Shown here piece by piece: positions 12,001 to 22,820 of a stretch of DNA of 64,000 nt (positions within the stretch are counted from its first letter, which is position 1; each line of letters starts with the position of its first letter). The stretch covers positions 19,648,955 to 19,712,954 of the forward strand of contig CM023449.1 in assembly GCA_013339765.2 (NCBI GenBank), read 5' to 3'. The position numbers and the translations under genes are program-made. Source of the DNA: Haemaphysalis longicornis. Taxonomy: Eukaryota; Arthropoda; Arachnida; Ixodida; Ixodidae. The notes under the pieces were generated by a model, which was not told the DNA's origin, made no database searches, and was given only the letters and a program-made list of their open reading frames with translations.

Positions 12001-12700
12001 GCGGGCTATATTGTTTTCCTTTCTGGCTCTGAAGAGAAAGCTGTCTAGGCGCACCTGCTGTGAATGACAACCAGACGATAGAGAAAAGGGAATTCGAAAC
12101 TGAGCGGAAGCTGCACTGGACGGAAAAAAATTAATATTGGAACGCCTAAAAATTGAAAAAGAAGACCACTTTAATACCTGGCGAAAGGAAAAAAAACGTT
12201 TTTGGTACAGAAGTCATCGCGACTGAAAAAGAAAAACCACGATAACTTATAGATTTTCATAGGAGTACCAACGACTAACCATGGGTTGGCGTACTGAAAT
12301 GTGGCTTAAAATTGTGGAGGGGAGGGATTCGAAGGCTGCCAAGAACGTTGCTCTGAACACTTAAGGAGTATGTAGCAGTTAGGTAGTCGGAAACGATTGT
12401 TGAGAGCGACGGAGAGCAAAAGGTATTCGAATCGAAATCGATTTTTTTTTCCTAACGCTCCAATTCTGTTTCCATATTCCAGAGCTCCTGCTTAGAAACA
12501 AACAAAAAATCCCTACCACGATGCCTTAGGAACAGATTCAAAAGTAGTATATTGGGTTAGTGCTGCAGCCTGGCTGCCCGAAAGTGTCGCACAGAAAAAA
12601 ATTTAACACCCCTCGAGCTGCGTCCTGGCGCAGATGTCGTCTGGTTCGTAACATCACCCACCCAATGCAAGCACATTTGCGGCAGGACTGCGCAGAGATG
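9057..12700. other. Anonymous non-coding DNA
   Basis: A 3.6-kb stretch without a convincing gene. The longest frames (minus 9691-10089 and 9807-10196, about 130 codons) overlap each other and show no domain. There are short homopolymers at 10828, 11070 and 12446. Nothing more is supported. Confidence 0.45.
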
Positions 12701-12727
12701 AACGTGGAATCACGTTTCCCGACAAAA

Positions 12728-13130
12728 AGAGCTAATTAGTTGAGCTGGGCTCCGCATGTTGGTCGATTAGTGCGTTCATCAGCCACCTCTGCTTTTGTTG
12801 CGGTTGATGCTGAGAGGGGCTAATTTCTCTCCAAGCGCGGCAATCTAGAAGCAACTACCCACTTCCCCTTCAAAACACTGCTGCACGCTTCATGTAAGCT
12901 GGGCTAAATATACCGATAACACAAAAACAGGCTGCAGAGCAGACGATTCTGGTTCCCACTCACTGTACCATCCGGAAGTGGAGTGTTTCTGTTTTCTTCC
13001 TCCCCAGTCGCGATGCAGACGCTCCCGAGGAGCACTTGTTCCTCGTTCGGCGTTGTGCGAAATGAAGCGGGTGCAATTAATTATCCAATAAACAGCTAAT
13101 TAGCAAGCTCGCACTCATTGCTCAATTAGC
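12728..13130. promoter_or_regulatory. Cluster of TAATTA-type homeodomain-like sites
   Basis: Five ATTA/TAAT-core words lie within about 400 bp: GAGCTAATTAGTTGAGC near 12730, GCTAATTTC near 12819, CAATTAATTATCCAATAAAC near 13074, CAGCTAATTAGCAAGC near 13093 and CAATTAGCGC near 13121. Three are of the GCTAATTAGC type. This could be an enhancer or a chance AT-rich cluster. No gene nearby supports a target. Confidence 0.2.
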
Positions 13131-14160
13131 GCTTTCGTTCTCCACCAGCTATCGGTAGCTGCGGTGGTACCGTTGTTTTGTTTTGTTTATCTTTTCGTTT
13201 TCTCTTGTCTGCAAGGTAAAGGACGAGTGAGGACACGGCTTCTGTTTGGCCTTGACGACGCGAGGTGGCGTCGTAATAGGGCCTGTCGCTCGTTCAATAC
13301 CAATCTCCGGACGAGCTGGCAACCGTGTTACGTATTGATGGAGGAGCGAGCTGCTCGGCCAGTTTCGTTGCCCTGCCGGCGGATAGCAATGCACGCAACT
13401 AAGGGGAAGAAGCGTCAGACAGGCTGCAACTCGTCGGTTCCCACCTACCCCCCCCCCCCCCCCCCCCCCCTTTTTTTTTTATCCGCACAGCCAAGATGGA
13501 TTATTCAGAAGGCATTTCGATTCCGACCTTTCCGGTCGGTGTAATGATCGATCCCCCGTGCGCCATCCGTAATATAGTGGCGAAAATTGAGCTCCCCTCC
13601 TGGTAATGAAGGGTCTAATGTTATTCCCCAAGGTAGCTTTGGCCTCCGGGGAAAATTGACCTTTATGTTGTCTCCCTCTTTCATACATCGGTGCTTGATG
13701 CTTTTTGTCGAACCGGCCCCCTTTTTTGCGGGTGCCTGTTTCTCTGATGAGACTTTTCTTAGGTATGATATGTTTACTTTATCGCCCCTATAGTACCTAT
13801 TGTTAGAATATGTAATTTTTGTAGCTTATTACGTACAGACGCACACATACATTGATGTAACTAGGCGTGGTGGAAACGCAGTAAACACGCCGTCTTCCGA
13901 TATAAGCGTCGCAATTTTTTAACCTTTGAAGTGCTGAAATTTTCTGCCCTTTCATCAGATTTATTTTTCATCTGAAGCCATCCAACCACAAATAAGCAAT
14001 GAAATACAATGCTGTAAATTGCTTACTTATTGATCAGGAAGAACGTCAATCGGAATTTTAAACTGCTGCAAAACTTTGCGGACATATCAGGCTCCCGTGC
14101 TGCCCACTTGAATCACCGAAAAATGTGGCATTTTAAAAAAAAAGAAAGGATGAAAAAAAA
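13131..14160. other. Anonymous DNA with a poly-C/poly-T tract
   Basis: A run of about 22 C followed by 10 T lies at 13448-13480. Flanking frames (for example 13164-13544 plus) have no motif. No gene is recognised. Confidence 0.5.
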
Positions 14161-14164
14161 AATA

Positions 14165-14480
14165 GCAGTGGCTTAGCTCGGCTATGCCAGGATATACGTA
14201 GCGTGAACCAAGGTTCAGCTGGTTATTCTTAGGGTTTCTGGTTGTCTAGGATTAGGCTGATTATCGTGCTTACTGCTGCTAAAACGATTTCCAATTCAAT
14301 CCAATCCAATCCAATGTAATCCAATCCAATCCAGCCCAATTTATTCCAATCCAATCGCGGCGGCGGCGGCTGCGGCGCGCCAGCTGTGCGCCGTGAGACG
14401 TCAATGGCTCTCCAGGAGCTCTCCAGCACGGCTCTCCAGGAGCCACACGAAACTGCTCAACCTCGGCCAGTGTAGCTCAC
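14165..14480 (-). repeat. Composite tick repeat, copy 2 (inverted)
   Basis: On the plus strand it begins with AGCAGTGGCTTAGCTCGGCT and ATGCCAGGATATACGTAGCG. It runs through GTTCAGCTGGTTATTC, a GTTGTCTAGGATTAGGC motif and a CCAAT-type pentanucleotide run (14290-14355), and ends with CTCCAGGAGCCACACGAAAC and a TGCTCAACCTCGGCCAGTGT motif. It is the reverse complement of the unit seen at 4069-4578 and 63147-63632. AGTGGCTTAGCTCGGCTATG fits a pol III A box and AAGGTTCAGCTGG loosely fits a B box, which supports a tRNA-derived SINE read on the plus strand here. Confidence 0.65.
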
Positions 14481-14985
14481 GCTACAAAATTACTGACGAA
14501 TTCGGCCCATGTCCTAGAACACTGTATGCCCGCCCAGTCCGAGCTTACACCCTGAAGAGGTAGTCAACGGCTCGGGACGTGGATCGTAAAAACCGCCGCC
14601 TCACAACAGTAGTCGTAAACTTGCGCTTCGAAACGCTGCTTCACCGCATGTACAGAACTACAGCGGTGGAGCATATCAAAGCTCTCCGAGATTGCGTCCT
14701 TTTTTTTCTTTTTGACGAGAGAAGCAAGAAATTAGCAACAAAATTAGCTAAAGAAAAGTCTAATAAAAGTACAGCGAAAAAGATTTTGTGCGCGTAGTCA
14801 AGTAATCAGAGCAGCAGGGTAACCTTGGAGCCCGACGATATCGATGTTGCGTCAAAACCGTAAAGTTTCAAAACCGCATCACTCTGCCCCACCGCGATTC
14901 TTATCTCATAGCGCAACATTTGCCCTCTAACTTTAGCCCACGGGGCGAGGCCCATTCATCAGCCTCTGCTCGACAAATAAAAATA
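14481..14985. other. Anonymous non-coding DNA
   Basis: No recognisable gene or repeat. A 72-codon frame at 14579-14797 has no motif. Confidence 0.4.
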
Positions 14986-15200
14986 TTATTCTCTCTCTCT
15001 CCTATGCGCGAGAGAGAGAGCGAGATAGCTATACGAGAGAGAGGCTCGAGAGAGAGAGAGAGAGACGAGATGAGAGGAGATGATAGAGAGCTATATCGAG
15101 CGGGCGCTCGAGAATCTCGAGCGCCTATTCTCTATGACTCCTCTCTCTCTCTCGCTCTCTCTCTCTATCTCTCTCGATCTCTCTAGCTCGATCTCTCTCG

Positions 15201-15264
<64 letters not shown>
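14986..15264. repeat. CT/GA low-complexity tract with palindromic core
   Basis: CTCT runs, then GAGA runs from 15008 to 15080, then CT runs to 15264. The GA block and the CT block are mutually complementary, with GAGCGGGCGCTCGAGAATCT and related CGCTCGAG words between them, so the tract can fold back. Open frames through it are artefacts. Confidence 0.9.
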
Positions 15265-15270
<6 letters not shown>

Positions 15271-17474
15271 ATCTTAACATTCCAAAACTGCTGCGGCGTT
15301 CAATCTATGATTCAAGGCAGAAGGTTTGGCTAGAAGACATTTTCGCATAAAATAGCAGCCCTTCGTAAGCAGGGGATTAAGAAAGATTACATAAGTGCCT
15401 GTGTCGTCATTTACTGAAATTCAAAGTTCCAAGTACGGTTTAACGTTGAAAAGCTATATCTGCGCTTTGAGGCAAACAGCAGGGGGGGTCTGCAAAACAA
15501 TTCAGACCACTCGGAGATGTGTTTTTCACCTAAATATTTTATACAGATGTCATTTTTTCTCTTTGTTTTGGGGTCCACAAAAAAAAGTGCAATGACCGGG
15601 AAAGCGCCCGTGGCCTTGTGCTCACTTGCGCAACGCCTCATCTACGCAGCCAACACTTAGAGTGCCCTTTCGCGGTACCTTTATGTATGGCTTATTCAAA
15701 TTCAAGGTAATTTACAAGTGCACAAGTTTCACTTCTGTTTTTTTTTAATTGTCTGCCGGAAATTCCTTGGTGAGTAGAATGAAAAAAAAAACTTGCCTGC
15801 ATGCCGAAAGATTTTCCTCCCCTCTCCCTCTCCTATTACTCTTTCACTCTCTCCTTCGCTGCCCACGAGTTTATGTTAGGGGCATAACATTGAGTCAATG
15901 GTTAACAAAGAACGGAAGAGGCAAATTTCAATGTTTTGCCAAGCGCGAAGAAATACAGTTAGCTTTTGGACTAATCGAAAAAAATTAATTAAAGTGCCTG
16001 GCCCCCAGGCGAGCCGTTCAATGACAAAAAAAAAGGCTGAGGATAGAGCGCTCCTTCTTGTTACGCAACGAACACAAAAAAGAAAGCCGTCTTTCTCAAG
16101 AATTGATTTTATTCCTATGGCTCTCAGGATGGTTATCAAAGAAGTCCGAGAAGCGTATCATGCCTATTTTCTCCAACAGAAAGAAACAAGAACCTTCTTT
16201 CTTTTTGAACAAAGTTCCAACTGTGCGACCTTTCCGAAACATTCTCCCGACCGCATTGAGAAAGCCTTGAAACCGAACTGCCCTGCGAAGAATTTACTTT
16301 GCAGCACTGTGCGCGTAGAAGGTAGGGCGTACTTTTCTCAGTCCCAGCGAATTTCGAGAATTCTATTTCAGGTGAATCATCGTTTTCTCTTATTTAGGAG
16401 AAGATGTCCCAGCCGAAAGGAGAGAAATACACGTTTGTAAAAGACTGTTTTGTTGGGCACAAAATAAAACACTTCAAGGCGCTGTCCTAAAATTGAAATT
16501 GATGCAATAGTGGACCGGTCCTGCGCACTTTGAATCGCTCTCCTCAGGGCATAAACAATTGTTCGAAAAGAACGTTGCTCAAAGTAGACCGCGAAATCTC
16601 AAGCATGTATATTGTGTCTTTTGCGAAAACGTTCTGCTTTTACAATTTTGCTTTATTCCAATAATATATGGACAGTCCGGGAGTAGGCATGCAGTCAATA
16701 AAATCAGAAGACGAAATATGGACAAACAACTACATTGTGGCAAGAAAACGATGACCCTGTATTGCAGTCGTGACTTTTCTGAGGTGAGGGATTTCTTGTT
16801 GTTACAGGCTACTGATGTCTCCGTTATTAATAACAGCCAAAGAATAAATCAATAATACTGGAAAGACAACGGCCTGTGCTACGCGCGAAGACACTCTCTT
16901 GCCTATCTCACACTCTGTCCCTAAGGGTCCATGGCCCACAGACACTAACAGGAAGACACTCCTGAAAGCTCGTAAAACGCTAAGGGTTATTTGCGCGGGC
17001 TTGTCTCTTGCATATAACGTCATAATGATGCCTGCGTGCTAACGGACCCACGTCAAGGGGCCGTCTACGAGCTGTACTATCACGCAGCGATCCCTACAGA
17101 AGCCATTTTCGCCGACTATACTTGGCGGGAGGAACATCTGGCATAGTTTACCAAACCAGAGTAAAACGGTGCATCCCTTGAACCCTCCGATACTGGCATT
17201 ATCGAGAACAAATGCAAGAAATAGTGAAATAGGCGCCCAGAGCTCTTCGATGTAGGTAGTTACGAAACTCCGCCTCTAAAAACGGCCCGCACCTCGACCC
17301 GCCAACATTGGATCGTTCGTAGGGTGGCGCCGCCGCGGCCACCGCACGCACGGTCCAAAAAAAAAAACCGAGTAATTGTGCAAACTGACAATTTCACGTG
17401 ATGCTTTCATTTTAAAGGCGAATAATTCTTTTTTTTTGTACATTCGTAAGTTAATCATTGCTTTCTTGATTATG
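15265..17474. other. Anonymous non-coding DNA
   Basis: The longest frame, plus 15898-16440 (180 codons), is lysine/arginine-rich with no recognised domain and overlaps frames on both strands. I treat it as chance. No repeats with clear borders are seen. Confidence 0.4.
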
Positions 17475-17506
17475 GTGTGTGTTATGCTGATAAGCATAAC
17501 ACACAC
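17475..17506. repeat. Perfect 14-bp hairpin
   Basis: GTGTGTGTTATGCT and its exact reverse complement AGCATAACACACAC are separated by the 4-bp loop GATA. No T tract follows, so it does not look like a terminator. A cruciform or fold-back scar is possible. Confidence 0.85.
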
Positions 17507-18451
17507 TGCGAAGCACGCTGTGTATTTCACTTTATCACAACATAGATAGCGCCACTGTACGGCAAATACAAAGCAGGGGAGCAATCGTAGGCCGACTTTT
17601 TGATGCATTGGGCCTATGGGGAGTTTCGCAACTCCCATATCGAGTAACTCTGGTCTGCATGGCGTATCGGTTTTTCAAGTGTGTTTTTGTTTTTAAGTGG
17701 TCATTACACAAAGCTGAGATTGCGCAACACGTCCCCTATTTCTCATATTAAAATCATACCAAGGCAGAAATCACGCAGGTAGGGTTGGTTACGTATTACC
17801 TTCGTCTTGCGAGGACAGGCAATTAAAGAGGGCCTCAGTGCCAGCAAGGCAGACAAAGCGATGAAGGGGGCGAAAAAATAAACTTTTTCCAGAAGGCCAT
17901 AATCCTAAGCCAAGTTTTATTTCTTAACATGTTTAAAGACATTTATGTAATGTGCATGAATTGTGCGAGGGACTTTCATAGGCGCAAAATTACATCGTCT
18001 GAAATCAAAATTATGATTCTGTAGTGCACATGTGTTTCTTACATTTTAGGAACCATCCAATATGCATACAAGTAATTAAAAGGCATACCTGAGGCACTTT
18101 AAGAGAACCATTTCTCAAGCTGTTATACAAAAGAGCTGGCACTTGTTTCTCTAATAACTGGCAAATGAAAACAAGGTATTTCGAAAGGACCCATTATCGC
18201 AAGCTATAAGCATTATCTTATGTCGCACCGGGAGACAACCTGTGAAAATAAGGTTTGCGAACAACTTGGGAAAATCAGTCACTCGCCACCGTTATCAGGC
18301 TTACAGTGTTTAATACCCCGCTTTTTCAACATGTCCCTACCGATGTTATTGCCAGAATGTCCCCTCTTTTGCCGACGTCACTAATTTTGAGATCAGTCAG
18401 TAGAATCACAACATCAGAAGAGCTGAAACTGGAAGTGGTTGGTACATAACT
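17507..18451. other. Anonymous non-coding DNA
   Basis: No gene recognised. A weak inverted similarity (GTTACGAAACTCC near 17262 and GGAGTTTCGCAACTC near 17618) may mark an old TIR element spanning about 17245-17650, but the ends are unclear. Confidence 0.35.
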
Positions 18452-18602
18452 TTGAGGGTAAAGGGCAGCGCAACAAACGAAACGAAACGGGTTTGTGTCA
18501 TAATAACGAGACATAACAAATGTCTCACCATAACGAGACTAAACGGGTGTTTGTCTCGTATCCGTTTCGCTCCCTGTTTGTTGCGCTGCCCTTTACCCTC
18601 AA
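18452..18602. mobile_element. Short fold-back element with 27-bp perfect inverted ends
   Basis: The left arm begins TTGAGGGTAAAGGGCAGCGC and continues AACAAAC. The right arm is its exact reverse complement, ending GCGCTGCCCTTTACCCTCAA. Further inward the arms stay partly complementary (AACGAAACGGGTTTGTGTC versus TGTTTGTCTCGTATCCGTTTCG). Total length is 151 bp with no ORF, so it is a MITE or fold-back element. Confidence 0.75.
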
Positions 18603-19239
18603 CGAATTATAACGACACCCAATTTTTCAAACGACGCGCTGTGAAGCACCTGTACAGTCCCTTGCAATTACTCAGTTACTGTAGAGGTGTTTTTTTTTTT
18701 TTTTGCGAAAGCAATAAATGACACATTAAATAAGTAATCCGATGTCCGCATTGGCTGTAGAAGAGAAACGGCACGGCAATTCGTATTGGTTACGAAGCCG
18801 GACATGCGCATGCAGGGTCGGCGTCATCACTGGCTGTTACGCGTCTCACGGCTGCGAACGGAATGATGCATTGGCTGCAAACGGGGGTATGCACTGGCCT
18901 GCCGTCCTCTTGCTAAGGACCCAGCCAATTTGCTGACGGGACACTCTATAGCACTGGCCGCACCAAGCGGCGCACCATTCAGCACTCACCGCAGGACAGG
19001 CGCTCATATCCGGCGCTGCGTTCTGATACATGATGGCGCCCACAATACCTGCATATCCGTTGGGCTCCATGCCACCGCCAGGGCGCTTCAACTCATCTGC
19101 AATCTCCAGCCCAGCTCCCCCCGTGCAAGAAGCCGTCGCCCGGTTGGCTGAATACACCCGAGCTACCACAATATCGGGAGCCCGCTGCCTGGATGACTGA
19201 GTGAACTCGGTGGCGCAATCACCACAACTTTTCGGCAAA
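18603..19239. other. Anonymous sequence, possible retroelement 3' region
   Basis: A T16 run lies at 18690. From about 18850 the sequence is open on the minus strand for 138 codons (start at 19262), but no family is recognised. The plus strand ends in AATAAATTTACTACTACTCA, which looks like a LINE polyadenylation signal plus short-repeat tail. The minus ORF may therefore be a shadow of a decayed plus-strand element. Confidence 0.3.
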
Positions 19240-19405
19240 ATAAATTTACTACTACTCATCATAGCTGGTGAGGTGTCCTCGGAGCTCTACGACTAAGTTG
19301 AAACTTTCCACAGGCGTGTCTTTACAGGGTCCTCAAAACAATGTGAGGGGCGAGTTAGTCTTCTGACCTAGTAGGATACATGCGCCAAGACGGCGGGATT
19401 AACAG

Positions 19406-19604
19406 AAAAAATTTACACCATCTTCCCGCGAGGGGAACCATGGGGTAGATGCGACGCATCGGGGGTGCCGTTGCGTTTCCGTTATGTTAGCGATGTCATC
19501 GTGTGGATTGCTGTTGTTGTGTATCCTATTTACGCAGCATGTTCACCCCCGATGCGTCGCATCTACCCCATAGTTCCCCTCGCGGGAAGATGGTGTAAAT
19601 TTTT
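19406..19604. mobile_element. MITE-like element with 61-bp near-perfect inverted repeats
   Basis: The left arm 19406-19466 starts AAAAATTTACACCATCTTCC and ends GATGCGACGCATCGGGGGTG. The right arm 19544-19604 is its reverse complement with one mismatch (C/T) in 61 bp. The 77-bp loop is unrelated and has no ORF. The near-identity of the arms implies recent origin or gene conversion within the palindrome. The element has an odd internal CpG-rich palindrome, GATGCGACGCATC, in each arm. Confidence 0.85.
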
Positions 19605-19975
19605 AACCGAGCGCAAGCTGCGCGCTAACGCACAGCTGGCACGGCGACGGGAGCGAGCGCAGCCCAGCGCAAGCTGCGCGCTGACCGCGCTGACGCACAG
19701 ATGGCGCTGCGGTGACAGCGGCGGAGCGCGCAGCTGCCGCGGCGAAGAGAATGGGGGAGGGATGCGGACTACGTCGCGACAACGACGCGGGACAAGGCGA
19801 GTTAAAGAGATCCGTTGCATCTAAAAAATGGCGCAGCTTTTACAAGTGGTGCAAGGCTGGAGAAACAGCAGAGCTGGCGGCCCTTCTTCCTTCGTCGGAG
19901 GCCCGGCTGTTGCACCTCACACGGATTGTCGAACTTGCCGCATAAAGTTCTCCATGACTGGCAGTCACGGATCCT
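19605..19975. other. GC-rich sequence with a short direct duplication
   Basis: GCGCAAGCTGCGCGCT followed by ACGCACAGNTGGC occurs at about 19611-19643 and again at 19668-19707. Overlapping frames on both strands reflect GC content. No gene is recognised. Confidence 0.45.
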
Positions 19976-19977
19976 TT

Positions 19978-20183
19978 TGGTGGTGGTGGTGGTGATTTAT
20001 TAAGAAAGAAGGGAAGAGAAAAGAGCTGGGGATATTGTTGAACTCAGTCGGGGAGTTCACCCTCATACAACCCAGTCCAGGGAAGGGAATGGGGGTTTCA
20101 AAGGATAGGAAGAGAGAAAGAGGAAGGAAGGAAGAGAGTGGGGCACAGCCTATGTAGCGTTCGTTTCGTCCCAGGCGCGACGG
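19978..20183 (-). repeat. 3' UTR and CAC-repeat tail of a LINE
   Basis: On the minus strand, sequence downstream of the stop codon at 20184 runs through a purine/pyrimidine-biased UTR to AATAAATCACCACCACCACC at the end. A polyadenylation-like signal plus short-repeat tail is typical of a non-LTR retrotransposon 3' end. Confidence 0.6.
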
Positions 20184-20570
20184 CTACAAGCGCTGAACTG
20201 GTCCTGTCACAACTAGGAAGTTGAGGAGGTGCTGGAAGACCTCCCGTCGTAAAGCGTCCGATCCCGTGGGGAACAGGAAGTCTTCCAGCTTGTGGCTTGG
20301 TAACCCGAGTCGCTGGAATGCGGTCCGGAGATCCTCTCTCGCGGTGTCGTGCTGGCGGCAAGAGCACAGTAAGTGCTCGAGCGTCTCGGGCTCTGGGCAG
20401 TCGGCGCAGGTGGGGGACGGCTTTTGTCCGCAGGCTTTAATCACATCTCTCCCAAAGTGAACCGCGTTAGCACGCGCAAGAACACGCGGCGACCGGCTTC
20501 GTGAACTCGGCGTTTGTATCGCGAGCTGTTCTCGGAGGTCGAGTGGTGGCGGCGCGCGCGATGACGTCAT
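20184..20570 (-). pseudogene. Non-LTR retrotransposon ORF2, C-terminal zinc-knuckle region
   Basis: The minus strand encodes about 128 residues that include FGRDVIKACGQKPSPTCADC, then PEPETLEHLLCSCRQH, and ends LLNFLVVTGPVQRL. The C-x2-C...EH-x3-C pattern (CADC...LEHLLCSC) followed by a helical tail ending in QRL is the C-terminal segment found after the RNase H-like region in tick LINEs, often annotated as tick transposon. Reverse transcriptase motifs are absent and no upstream homology is obvious beyond about 20640, so the copy is 5'-truncated. The 3' UTR and CAC tail follow. The LINE clade is not decided. The single uninterrupted frame suggests a younger insertion than the RTE copy at 1649. 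Confidence 0.75.
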
Positions 20571-20640
20571 AGGTAGGCGTGCGTGGCTTGGATCCGCTTA
20601 CGCGGCTGGGCGAAGGTCGTGCCGGGCGACGGGCGCCAGA

Positions 20641-21599
20641 GGAGGTGTTTTTTTTTGTTTTTTTTTTTTTGCGAATGCCTACGGACTGAGCTCAAGCCTA
20701 AACAGCTATGCGGCTTAAAAGATACCACACAGGACGGAGTGGGTCCTTCGCTTGGTGGTGTCTTCTTCCTGTTCGTTTCGGTGCGATAAAAGCGCTTTTT
20801 TTTTCTGTTCGCTCAACGTTTGATGAAAATTCTACTAAACCGAGCATGCTGGCGGTTAAAACCTGATTTGGAACGAATTTTTTGTGGGGTTCCCTACTTT
20901 TCGCACTGAAATATCCCAGTGATATTCCACAGAATGATCGTCAGAATTCCGAGGAAAAAGACTTCAACGAATTCGGAGAAGATACTGTTGATGGCACTAA
21001 AATCAGCTCTGTTATAACCTTCTATACCTTTCCTGACTTGTTTTTGTTGTTGTTGTTGTTGTTTAATTGCCCGACTACTATCTAGTTCAAGCTGGCAATG
21101 GTCGCCTATTGCTGGCAAACACGTGGTTGGTGAACCGAAGCCCGGACGATTAAAGTGAAAAATTAAGTCGAGTGTGCTTCCCTGTTTGTGGGTATTTGAG
21201 CCTGTGTTAAACTATTTGTGTTAATGAGAACACCTAAGTAAGTTTCAAGGAAGTGGCTGAAATATTGAGATAGCGAGGTCATCTCAACTTGTTCTGTCGA
21301 CTAGTCTAAGTCAGAAGATTCATATGAGCGAACAAAACTTAGGTGATCAAGGCAGACAATTTCAAACCATGGAAACTACACCACAAAAGTGGTGAATGAT
21401 ATTTAACCAACGTAATTCGATAATTCAGCGATATATTGTTTTGCTGCTTGCGCTTCCGCTTCCCGACAAAAATTATCCTCTTAACTTGTCACTATAAGTA
21501 CCATTCAAGGCTGCTGTGGTTTCCCTTGCAGGTATCTCTGTTCTGGTGCTTTCATCTAAGTATAAATGTGCTTGCCGTGCAGCATACTTAAAGGCAAGT
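20641..21599. other. Anonymous non-coding DNA
   Basis: Poly-T runs at 20649 and 20660 and a TTG repeat (21041-21062). No gene or bounded repeat recognised. Confidence 0.45.
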
Positions 21600-21800
21600 C
21601 TGGATTATTATGATGATTATGATACTGATGATGATGATGAGGAGGAGAAGGAGGAGCATGATGAGAAGGAGGAAGAGCAGGGAGGAGGGTAGGAGGACGA
21701 CGATGACGATGAGAAGGATAAAATGATGAGGAGGAGAAAGAGGATGAGGATGAGGATGACAAAGACGATCACGAGGACGGTGATGATCACGATGATGATA
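21600..21800. repeat. GAT/GAG-rich imperfect trinucleotide repeat
   Basis: About 200 bp of mixed GAT, GAG and GAC triplets on the plus strand. The serine- and isoleucine-rich frames on the minus strand are artefacts of the repeat. Confidence 0.9.
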
Positions 21801-22401
21801 ATGGCGATGACGTTGCGAGCGGACGTGATGAACGGACCGCACCGTCTCGACAACAGCCAGCGCTGGAAAAAAAGCGGCCTGTAAACATGATGCTAACTAC
21901 ACCTTCCCTTCTTACCCAAGCTGTCTAGCGGAGAAAACGCAGGCGCATTAATAACAACACCAGCAAATGAGGAGCTTGTTTACGTCCAAACGCGCCCGGC
22001 GTCATACGCCATTGCCCCCTCATGTCGGGGCGCATCCAACCGCTCCTTCCTCCGTGTACAGGTACGAAGAAGCGACACCGATCGAAGGCAGCAGATGTTT
22101 TGGGCGGTGAAAAAAAAAAAAAGGAAGTACGGGGCACGTGGGTTCATCATATATGCGCGCGAAAGCGGTGTCCCCGCATAAATAAGTAAACGAGAGCGGG
22201 TGCCCCGAGACAGCCGCTCATTGAAACCACGGTGTGGTTGGCGCGCGGGAATTCCATAATAATAGCGCTATCGGCGTGCTGCCACCGACACTTGGACCGG
22301 CCACCCATGACACAGGTTCTGCGGAACTTCCAAGACCGGTGGCAGCATTTGATCTTAGTACAAAACAAACATTTATGATCCCTTCCTAGAGAATGTTGCA
22401 A
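21801..22401. other. Anonymous non-coding DNA
   Basis: Mixed sequence with an A13 run at 22111. No gene recognised. Confidence 0.4.
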
Positions 22402-22820
22402 GAAGCGCGAAAGCTAAAAGTGCGTCCAGTCTTCGCCCTGAATGTGCGTCCCGGTAGATCGTCAGACCTTCAAAAAACCGAAATCGCAAACGAAGAGCGA
22501 ACCCATACGGCGATTTTTCGCGCTAAGTAAACGCATCTACGAGAATTCTAAATGTATGCGGATACGTGGTGTATGAGATGAAGCTATACTATTGTACTCC
22601 TTCTTGATGATCGATGCGTGTATGGCCTTGTGTAGAAGCGTCCCCTTTTCGCGAGTTTTCAAGTGACCGTTTCGACACAATGGAAGGCCGGTTTCGCGCA
22701 TGCGCAGTGTGTCCACAGATCCTAACAGCGATCTTCGCTCGGCAATCCGGTCTACGGGGAAGCGCATTAGTTTTTTGACAAAATGACATCGGTCAGACAA
22801 AGAAACCTTTCGCTTTAAAA
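22402..22820 (+). mobile_element. Non-autonomous TIR element, family B copy 1
   Basis: Aligns end to end with 46591-46968. It begins GAAGCGCGAAAGCTAAAAGT and ends AACCTTTCGCTTTAAAA, so the tips are imperfect inverted repeats (AGCGCGAAAGCT and AGAGCGAAAGCT in the better copy). Shared internal words include CGATTTTTCGCGC, GTACTCCTTCTT, GATCGATGCGTGT and a TTTTCAAGT.ACCGTTT block. No coding capacity. This copy is about 40 bp longer than the other. Confidence 0.7.

Noticed and set aside
15898..16440. 180-codon plus-strand ORF
   Set aside because: A-rich composition gives Lys/Arg residues. Overlapping frames, no domain, no neighbouring exon.
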